A stretch of DNA of 30,047 bases, from positions 1 to 30,047 of the forward strand of contig JADGCJ010000014.1 in the NCBI GenBank assembly GCA_015229045.1. The letters run 5' to 3'. Source of the stretch: Magnetococcales bacterium. GTDB lineage: Bacteria > Pseudomonadota > Magnetococcia > Magnetococcales > DC0425bin3. Made by a program: the position numbers and the translations under genes. Positions within the stretch are counted from its first letter, which is position 1, and every line of letters begins with the position of its first letter. The notes under the pieces were generated by a model. It had not been told where the DNA came from. It saw nothing but the letters and a program-made list of their open reading frames with translations, and searched no databases. Below, one piece after another: positions 24,701-30,047 of the stretch.

Positions 24701-25672
24701 CTCTCCCAGACGATCACCATGGCGGCGGCCTTGGGGGTGATGAGCATGACGGCGGAAGGGGTCATGGACGGGAAGCTCTCCAGCGGCGCCGTGATGGCAG
24801 CCATGCTGTTGACCTGGCGCATTTTTGGTCCGATACAGACCACATTTCTCGGTATTGCCAAAATGGTCCAGGTGTTCAACAGCATGACCCAGACCGACCG
24901 TTTGATGGAGATCAAGGGGGAGCGGGAGATTGGTGCCATTGCCCCGATGGGACGACAATTCAAGGGGGAGGTGGTTTTTAACCGCGTCTCTTTTCGTTAT
25001 CGCAACGAGTCCGATCCGGCCTTGATCGGCGTCACCTTTCGTGCCCCGCCCGGGTCGGTGGTGGCGGTGATTGGTGCCAATGGCTCCGGAAAGTCGACCC
25101 TGCTCAAAATGATTCTGGGGCTTTATACGCCGCAGGCTGGCAGCATCCTGATCGATAATGGCGACATTCGCCAGACCGACCCCCTGGAGTTGCGCCAGGG
25201 CATCAGCTACCTGCCCCAGACCTGTGACATCTTCTTTGGGACGGTGGCGCAAAATCTGCGGCTGGTCAATCCCGACGCGAGCGATGCCGAACTCGAAGCG
25301 GCAGCCGATCGTGCCGGCCTCCTGGACGAGATCAAACGACTGCCGCAAGGGTTTGATACCCGGTTGCAGGAGAGTGGTGGCGGTATGCTCTCTTCGGGAT
25401 TCAGACAGCGCCTCTCTCTGGCCCGGGTCTACCTCAAGAGCCAGTCGATCATGCTCTATGACGAGCCGGGCAACAACCTGGATGCCGAAAGCGAACGGCT
25501 CTTTCTGGAGGCTGTAGGCAATTTGCGGGGAAAGAGCACGGTCTTCATCGTGACGCACCGTCCCAGCCATCTCAAGATCGCCGATCTGGTTCTCTACATG
25601 GAGGGGGGCTATCTGCGGGCCTCCGGGACGCCGGAAGAGGTGACCAAGGTGCTGCCCAATGGCTTCGTTTGA
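21725..25672 (+). CDS. Tandem (two-half) type I secretion ABC transporter in one chain
   Basis: At 1315 residues this is two LapB/PrtD-like half-transporters fused head to tail. Half one has a membrane domain (about 15-300) and an ATPase with Walker A GESGSGKST (382-390). Its signature is degenerate (LPAGV, 485-489), Walker B keeps LLFDEA (E510), and the switch residue is Gln (Q541) rather than His. Half two starts with a C39-peptidase-like region lacking a catalytic Cys (about 643-745), then a membrane domain (about 755-1040). Its ATPase has Walker A GANGSGKST (from 1117), signature LSSGF (1222-1226), Walker B MLYDEP (E1247) and His (H1278). Type I exporters are normally homodimers of about 700 residues. 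Here one ATP site probably drives export while the other is weakened. It shares an operon with the adaptor downstream. No substrate gene is visible. Confidence 0.92.
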   Translation: MKKNVQQGMAGMGSFSGLWIPGLTSFIINLSGLLVPLALVQVYNRILPNHATQTLSLMVLGILIALLVEAALRSVRAYHIGWMGARFEHRVSCGSFRHLLYAAPEEIERTDSSKFMEGMNAINQVGELYSGQALMALFDMPFLFMYLFLIYKLAGSLVLVPLVALVLISVPSAYVGITLKQTLKQDMVQKQRRFSFITETLNRIHSVKALAMESLLLRRHEMLLIKGLRQTYDLVFLGSIMPAFSSFTTQGMTAVVIALGAIKVMDGDLTTGGLAACTLLAGRSLQPIQALVAGWTRLQAIQMARKEVDSLFALRQRENPVETAKDGDVLSGTMQLRDVSMVVASKPEWQGPGKPLKAGQETTILSNLSLMVDPGECIGIVGESGSGKSTLLKLFTGMLKATEGSVTIDGREVRSLPQHLFAQVGYIPQKGVLFNGTILENLTMFDESRKYLALSMAARLGLDAVVARMPKGYLTVVGDGAPDTLPAGVQQRIVIARILAREPKILLFDEANMAIDSAGDNLLRTCLENLKGECTIVLISQRPSLLRLADRVFRLQGGKLQLLEEMMDAFRVEKPSPAQEKGAQEEKVVDPTSEGAKKEARVDVLTLLEKRRSLSQEAQWQTFLDDMHVQTPFSRCLKGLLSAMAWKGTARQLAESVPHLSERLDLTDLCSIMANLHHTYREARGNLDTIDGRLMPLLFVSDRNRVVVALGRNQDGSVDIVDGEDGEKRTVRGLGSGRAYLFSPLTADATTVTSWVRSQLERFQPVIWTIMGITILGNIMGSMTPLFMMAVYGQIIPSGAQSMALVLLAGLLLALLVDVAVRVQRVRLMAYIGAKAERSLSSGILDRILALPAAYTERVSVGVQVARVRTLEVIREMLTGPLAYLYYDAPSSLFYLIVLALINPSVIFFMVLLIVGLVLIGFIIFPVMRSRAGVSTRYGAQRQAFLTEALDRLPTIQGVHAQEIWFDRYRDLSGKATLSAFRLNQVTGLLGTLSQTITMAAALGVMSMTAEGVMDGKLSSGAVMAAMLLTWRIFGPIQTTFLGIAKMVQVFNSMTQTDRLMEIKGEREIGAIAPMGRQFKGEVVFNRVSFRYRNESDPALIGVTFRAPPGSVVAVIGANGSGKSTLLKMILGLYTPQAGSILIDNGDIRQTDPLELRQGISYLPQTCDIFFGTVAQNLRLVNPDASDAELEAAADRAGLLDEIKRLPQGFDTRLQESGGGMLSSGFRQRLSLARVYLKSQSIMLYDEPGNNLDAESERLFLEAVGNLRGKSTVFIVTHRPSHLKIADLVLYMEGGYLRASGTPEEVTKVLPNGFV

Positions 25673-25794
25673 TTCCAATTCCAGATCAAGATGGATGCGA
25701 GGCGACAACGATTGAGAGACGAAACAATACGTGTTGGGTACGGCGAGGAGTGAGTGAGAGAGTCAACGAAGCAGGCGCCTGATCTGGGATTGGA

Positions 25795-27114
25795 ATGATG
25801 AGCAAGTATAAACTGACCCACTACCTGACCGAGGCCCTGGTCCTCGAAGAGGGTGGATTCTCCTGGAAATTTCGTCTGGCTTTGCTGGGCAGCGTCGCTG
25901 TCTTCATGCTGGCGGTCTTTGTGGCGTCCCTGGTGGAGGTCAATGAGGCGGTCATGGCGCGCGGGCAGTTTCGGCCCCGCAGTTTTGTCCACAAGGTTCA
26001 ACCTTCCGAAGGGGGGATCGTCGATGAGATCCTGGTCAAGGAGGGGGATCTGGTGGCCAAGGGGGCGTTGCTCCTGCGCTTGAAAAATGCCACCACCACG
26101 GCCAACCAGGAACAGATGGAGGGACGGTTGTCAGGATTGAAGGCGCGCGCGGCCCGCCTGACCGCCTTCATGGAGGGGACAGAGGCCGATTTTTCCGGTA
26201 TCGATGCCAGACACAAGGATTTGATCCAGGATCAAGCGGCGCTGCTGCGCAGCCAGAACCAGTCCCGGCAGGCTGGCCGCTGGGTGTTCACCACCCAGGA
26301 GGAGCAAAAAAGGGCCGAAATCGCCCAGGCCGAAGAGGAGATCAAGAATGCCCGCAGTCGGGGGGAGGTGAACGAATCTCTGCTCACCCTGCAAGACAAG
26401 CTGGCCAAGAAAAATCTCGTCTCCCGCATGGCACAGCTGGAAGCCAAACGTACCGTCATAACGAGTTCGGGTGAAATTCGTTCCCTGGAGGCCCGGCTCA
26501 ACAAGGCGCGCTCCTCCCTGCAAGAGGTGATCATGAAACGCCAGGCGTTCGAGAATGATATCCAAACGCAGGCCAATCAGGAGTTGGGTAACGTCAAAAA
26601 CGAGATCGCCGAGATGCAAGAGGCGTTGAGCAAACTGGTCGATCGCAAAAAGCGTTTGGATATTCTGGCTCCGGTTGCGGGACGTGTCCAGAATTTACGT
26701 TTTCGCTCCATTGGGGCGGTGGTTGGGGTGGGGGATCTCCTGCTGCAGGTCATTCCGGCAGATGACGAGTTGACCCTCGACCTGAATATCGCCCCCAAGG
26801 ATATTGGTTTTGTCCATCCTGGTCAGCCCGTCGTGATTCGGGTGACCAGCTTTGACTTCGATCGTTACGGGACGGTCGGGGGTGACCTGGTTGCCACGTC
26901 GCCGTTTACCTATCTGGACAACGACAAACAGGTCTCTTACAAGGGTGAGGTCCATCCGAAGAGCCGTACCGTAGGTCGTTCCGGGCAGCAGTATTTCATT
27001 TTGCCCGGCATGTGGGCCGATGCCGAGATCATCACCGGCAGCCGGTCGCTGCTGGATTATCTCCTGAAACCCTTGTTGAGTCCTCTGACTTCGGCCATCG
27101 CCGGTCCATCCTGA
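25795..27114 (+). CDS. HlyD family type I secretion periplasmic adaptor
   Basis: 439 residues with the classical membrane-fusion-protein layout. A short cytoplasmic N-terminus precedes one membrane segment (about 26-47, FRLALLGSVAVFMLAVFVASLV). The first lipoyl half is HKVQPSEGGIVDEILVKEGDLV, then a long coiled-coil hairpin (about 95-280), the second lipoyl half DILAPVAGRVQNLRFRSIGAVV, and a beta-barrel ending in VVIRVTSFDFDRYGTVGG, characteristic of HlyD/LapC-type adaptors. It follows the ABC exporter gene by 122 bases and begins with two consecutive ATG codons (25795 and 25798). It should join that exporter to an outer-membrane channel, for which the TolC-like gene across the control region is the only candidate here. 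Confidence 0.94.
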   Translation: MMSKYKLTHYLTEALVLEEGGFSWKFRLALLGSVAVFMLAVFVASLVEVNEAVMARGQFRPRSFVHKVQPSEGGIVDEILVKEGDLVAKGALLLRLKNATTTANQEQMEGRLSGLKARAARLTAFMEGTEADFSGIDARHKDLIQDQAALLRSQNQSRQAGRWVFTTQEEQKRAEIAQAEEEIKNARSRGEVNESLLTLQDKLAKKNLVSRMAQLEAKRTVITSSGEIRSLEARLNKARSSLQEVIMKRQAFENDIQTQANQELGNVKNEIAEMQEALSKLVDRKKRLDILAPVAGRVQNLRFRSIGAVVGVGDLLLQVIPADDELTLDLNIAPKDIGFVHPGQPVVIRVTSFDFDRYGTVGGDLVATSPFTYLDNDKQVSYKGEVHPKSRTVGRSGQQYFILPGMWADAEIITGSRSLLDYLLKPLLSPLTSAIAGPS

Positions 27115-27148
27115 GCAGGGCCGTTTATGGTGCCCGCGAGAGGTTGTC

Positions 27149-29101
27149 ATGCACACATCTCCCCCCAAGATGCCCCTGACCGAGCGACAAGGCCAGATTT
27201 TGCGTCTCGTGCAAATGGGCCGCAGCAACAAGGAGGTCGCCCGCGAGCTGTCCATTTCCGAGGGGACGGTCAAACAGCATCTTTTCGAGGTCTATCGGCG
27301 CTTGAACGTCACCAATCGGACCATGGCCGCCGAGGTGGGGCGTCGTGCCGAGGGGGGGTCGCTTTTTTTGCCGTCGGTCACCGAAGAGGTTGTCGGAGCG
27401 CGTCCCAAGTCGGCGAAGGCGACCAAGACCCCACCCGTGATGACCTTCCCCCGGTTTACGGCGGCCATGCAGCGGGTGACGGTACTCAGGGTTGTGGTGC
27501 GGGCCTCGGAAACCCTGGTCAACCTTCTTGGCAGCCGGGGTTTTGCCCGTTTCAATCACCTTTTTCGCGAGGTGTGCCAACAGGAGTCGTCGCGGTTTGG
27601 CAGCGTGGTGCAGGGGGTGCCGGATGGGGTGTTGCTGTTGTTTGGCATTCCCCATCTACGGGAGGATGATCCTGAACGGGCTGCTTGTTGCGCCGCCCGC
27701 ATTTTTGAGCGTACCCGGCGGATTTGGCAGGATGAGCTGGATGGCATGGAGTTTCCCGTGCAGGTGTGCCTCATGAGCGGCGACCTGGTGGTCAACACCG
27801 ACGGAGAGAAGACCACTCTGCATGGCGCCTTGTTGCTTCAGGCCTGTGAAACTCTTCCCGAACCTTGTCAGGAGCGGTTTGCACCCTGTGTCGATCAGGT
27901 GACACGACAGGCCATACACACCTTGGCTGGTCGTTATGGGTGGATCCCCCTGCCGTTGCCGACGGAGGGGGTTGAGTCTTCGCAGGCGTCGGTCATGCCC
28001 TTTTTCGGTCGCACGGCGGAACTGGCGGCCCTGCGTGACCGGAAGGATCTTTTGTTGCAGGGGAAGAGCCGTGCCGTGTTGGTCCTGGGTGAGGCCGGGT
28101 TTGGCAAGACCCGGCTGATCGACAACTTTCGGGCAGAGTGCTCCCCGGCGACTCCCGTGCGCTGGTTGTCAGGGGTGTGTCGTCCGGCGGCGCGTTGTTT
28201 TCCCTTGCATCCATTCCTGCCTGTGCTGGAGACCGTGGCGGGTTGTGCCAACCTCGAGGAGCCGATTCTTGTGCGCCGCGAGCGGTTGCGGCACTGGATT
28301 GCGACTCTTCCCGGCTCTTTGTCCCAGGTCGGACAGACCCTGCTGGATTGGCACGAGGCTGCCGATCCAGCCACCGTGTCCAACCCTGACATGGCCAAAG
28401 TGGTCGCTGCTGCCGATTTTATATCGGATGTACTGAAAATTGATTCCGTCAGCACGGTTTTATTGATGGACAATCTGCAATGGGCGGACGCGGCGACGCG
28501 TGCCTTGCTTCCCCTGCTGGTGGAACGGCTCAATGGGAGTTTTGTCTGGTTGTTGGGGGCAGGTCGCAAGGCGGAGTTGCGTCAGCTTGCAACCGCAACC
28601 GACATGGATGCTCTCTCCCTGCCCAAGCTTTCGACGCGTTTTCTGGCGGATCTGCTACGTTTGTTGTTGCCTGAAAAATTTGTTGCGGATGCTGTTTTGT
28701 TTCGTTTGGCACGTTGGTGTCGAGGTGTGCCTCTGTTTGCGGTCGACATCGCTGCACATCTGCGCCGGGTGACCGACCCGACCACGGTCGATGCCCTCGA
28801 CGACAACCTTCTGTTTCCCCTCTCTTTGCAAGGATTGATTCTCGAGCGGCTCCAGGATGCCGGTATCGATTGGCGCACGGCACGAGCCATCGCTGCCGGT
28901 GGCAAGGTGACGTTGAGCCAGTTGCTTGCCCTGGAGTTGCACGGAGATCCGGCCCTGACCAAGGCTGCCGTCGCTCGTTTGTCCCAGGTCGGGTTGCTGG
29001 AGAGTTCCGGCATGGGGTTGGGGCAAACCCTGACCTTTACCAACGGCATGGTGCGTGCCGCCATCTGGCACACTCTGCCTGCGGGGGATCGTACCCTGTG
29101 A
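27149..29101 (+). CDS. LuxR-type HTH, degenerate cyclase-like domain and STAND/AAA ATPase regulator
   Basis: 650 residues. An N-terminal LuxR-type helix-turn-helix (about 9-60, LTERQGQILRLVQMGRSNKEVA and GTVKQHLFEVYRRLNV) is followed by a region resembling class III nucleotide cyclases (about 105-235, with VPDGVLLLFGIPHLREDDPERAACCA). The metal-binding Asp of the usual FxDIxGFT motif is missing, so it is probably not catalytic. Then comes an ATPase with Walker A GEAGFGKT (314-321) and Walker B VLLMDNLQWAD (D441). The protein stops soon after the winged-helix region (FTNGMVRAAIWHTL), without the TPR repeats usual in MalT/LAL regulators. Most LuxR-STAND proteins carry the HTH at the C-terminus, so the order is reversed. 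ATG 27149 has AGAGG six bases upstream and lies 34 bases after the adaptor gene, suggesting it regulates this operon. Confidence 0.82.
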   Translation: MHTSPPKMPLTERQGQILRLVQMGRSNKEVARELSISEGTVKQHLFEVYRRLNVTNRTMAAEVGRRAEGGSLFLPSVTEEVVGARPKSAKATKTPPVMTFPRFTAAMQRVTVLRVVVRASETLVNLLGSRGFARFNHLFREVCQQESSRFGSVVQGVPDGVLLLFGIPHLREDDPERAACCAARIFERTRRIWQDELDGMEFPVQVCLMSGDLVVNTDGEKTTLHGALLLQACETLPEPCQERFAPCVDQVTRQAIHTLAGRYGWIPLPLPTEGVESSQASVMPFFGRTAELAALRDRKDLLLQGKSRAVLVLGEAGFGKTRLIDNFRAECSPATPVRWLSGVCRPAARCFPLHPFLPVLETVAGCANLEEPILVRRERLRHWIATLPGSLSQVGQTLLDWHEAADPATVSNPDMAKVVAAADFISDVLKIDSVSTVLLMDNLQWADAATRALLPLLVERLNGSFVWLLGAGRKAELRQLATATDMDALSLPKLSTRFLADLLRLLLPEKFVADAVLFRLARWCRGVPLFAVDIAAHLRRVTDPTTVDALDDNLLFPLSLQGLILERLQDAGIDWRTARAIAAGGKVTLSQLLALELHGDPALTKAAVARLSQVGLLESSGMGLGQTLTFTNGMVRAAIWHTLPAGDRTL

Positions 29102-29176
29102 TCGATGCCGTGAAGCCGAAATCGGGGGACTGAGGCGCACGGGGGGCTGCGGAAAGATTGGACCGGGGCAGGCAAC

Positions 29177-30047
29177 ATGAGTGACCACGATAGCGGCTAT
29201 AAACGGCTCTTTTCTCATCCCGAAATGGTTCGGGATCTTTTGTTGGGTTTTGTCAAGGAGGCCTGGGTTGGGGAGATTGATCTTGCCACTTTGGAGAAGG
29301 TCAGTGGGGGATATGTGACGGATGATCTTCGGGATCGGGAAGACGACATCATCTGGAAGGTGCGTTGGGGTGGGACGTGGTTGTTCATCTACTTGTTGAT
29401 CGAATTTCAGTCCACCGTCGAGCGGTTCATGTCCGTGCGGATGGATGCCTATGTCATGTTGCTTTATCAGGATTTGATCAACAGTGGTTCCATCAAACAG
29501 AGCGAAAAATTGCCGCCTGTCCTGCCGGTTGTGGTATATAATGGCAAGGCGAAGTGGACAGCTGCCCTGGATGTGGCCGACCTGATTATCCAGCCCCCCA
29601 GTGGTCTGGAACAGTATCGCCCCCGGATGCGCTATTTTCTCATTGATGGTGTTCGGTACGCTGATGCAGAATTGTCATCGCAGCGGAATCTGGTCGCAGC
29701 GCTTTTCCGATTGGAAAAATGTCGCACCCCCGATGAGATTCGCGCCGTTTTACGCGATTTGATCGACTGGGTCAGGGCGCCAGAGCAGGCTGGTTTGCGA
29801 CGTGCTTTCACGGTGTGGCTGGGTCGGGTGTTGCTGCCAAGGCGGATTCCCGGGCAAACAATTCCAGAAAAATCAGATTTGCAGGAGGTGGATGCCATGT
29901 TGGCCGAAACAGTGCAGGAGTGGACACAGCAGTGGAAAGCAGACGGACTTCGGGAAGGGCTTCTGGAAGGACGTCAGCAGGGGCGCCAGGAGGGGCGCCA
30001 GGAGGGGCGCCAGGAGGGGCGCCAGGAGGGGCGCCAGGAGGGGCGCC
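29177..30047 (+). CDS. Rpn family recombination-promoting nuclease/putative transposase, partial at right edge
   Basis: The frame runs from ATG 29177 to the window end (290 codons). The N-terminus MSDHDSGYKRLFSHPEMVRDLL is the typical start of Rpn/YhgA-like proteins, which have a PD-(D/E)xK nuclease fold. The catalytic region is visible as EDDIIWKVRW followed by IYLLIEFQS, with the E-x-Q signature. The domain continues through LPVVVYNGKAKWT to about residue 210. The C-terminus turns into REGLLEGRQQGRQEG repeats that go past the edge. Rpn proteins promote RecA-independent recombination in Escherichia coli and are often scattered like mobile genes. This one follows the regulator gene by 75 bases, but its link to the secretion locus is probably fortuitous. 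Confidence 0.9.
   Translation, partial: MSDHDSGYKRLFSHPEMVRDLLLGFVKEAWVGEIDLATLEKVSGGYVTDDLRDREDDIIWKVRWGGTWLFIYLLIEFQSTVERFMSVRMDAYVMLLYQDLINSGSIKQSEKLPPVLPVVVYNGKAKWTAALDVADLIIQPPSGLEQYRPRMRYFLIDGVRYADAELSSQRNLVAALFRLEKCRTPDEIRAVLRDLIDWVRAPEQAGLRRAFTVWLGRVLLPRRIPGQTIPEKSDLQEVDAMLAETVQEWTQQWKADGLREGLLEGRQQGRQEGRQEGRQEGRQEGRQEGR
29981..30047 (+). repeat. 12-base tandem repeat encoding Arg-Gln-Glu-Gly
   Basis: The unit GGGCGCCAGGAG repeats about 5.6 times without mismatch up to the window edge. It encodes RQEG in frame in the Rpn-family gene, and an imperfect copy encoding RQQG precedes it. Because the unit is a multiple of three, copy-number changes alter tail length without breaking the frame. 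The true array length is unknown since the window ends inside it. Confidence 0.95.

Overview
The window looks like a chromosomal segment of a GC-rich Gram-negative bacterium, most likely a proteobacterium. The evidence is the envelope repertoire: OmpA-type and TolC-type outer-membrane proteins, several HlyD-type periplasmic adaptors, a type I secretion ABC transporter, an HD-GYP regulator and ComEC. The Rpn-family gene with a C-terminal RQEG repeat and the size of the secretion and signalling proteins recall magnetococcus-like Alphaproteobacteria, but that placement is a guess. I see no rRNA, tRNA, CRISPR array or complete insertion sequence.

Left part (1-7000). On the minus strand, a class I-type polyphosphate kinase 2 is followed by a RecF/SMC-like AAA ATPase, whose last codons overlap a PIN-like gene that runs off the left edge and looks rearranged after about 64 codons. 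A CHAD-domain protein, a family that binds polyphosphate, is divergent from ppk2, so the two form a likely polyphosphate module. A small two-helix membrane protein and an AT-rich 590-base gap with a perfect palindrome and a strong stem-loop precede comEC.

Middle (7000-21150). Just after comEC comes a 1113-residue fusion of a transporter-like membrane domain, a HEAT-type helical-repeat region and a cyclic-nucleotide-binding domain. Converging on it is a long minus-strand operon. In transcription order it encodes a FecR-domain protein, an OmpA lipoprotein, a CHASE2-GAF-HD-GYP sensor, a TolC-like outer-membrane factor, a HlyD-type adaptor with a proline-rich linker, a second adaptor with a cytoplasmic sensor-like domain, and an M50 metalloprotease fused to a HlyD-like C-terminus. 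The last four genes are separated by 10 bases or fewer or overlap by 4.

Right part (21150-30047). A 573-base divergent control region separates that operon from a plus-strand operon. The latter encodes a 1315-residue tandem type I secretion ABC transporter (two half-transporters in one chain), its HlyD-family adaptor, and a regulator with an N-terminal LuxR-type helix-turn-helix, a degenerate nucleotide-cyclase-like domain and an ATPase domain. An Rpn-family nuclease-like gene follows and leaves the window inside an array of 12-base repeats.

The most interesting unit is 10390-29101. It combines three adaptor-type proteins, an outer-membrane channel and a membrane protease with no pump of their own, opposite a single-chain ABC exporter whose two ATPase halves have diverged. 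The set is flanked by a c-di-GMP-type sensor and a dedicated regulator. No secreted substrate is visible in the window. I infer one envelope or secretion system whose parts are split between divergent operons.
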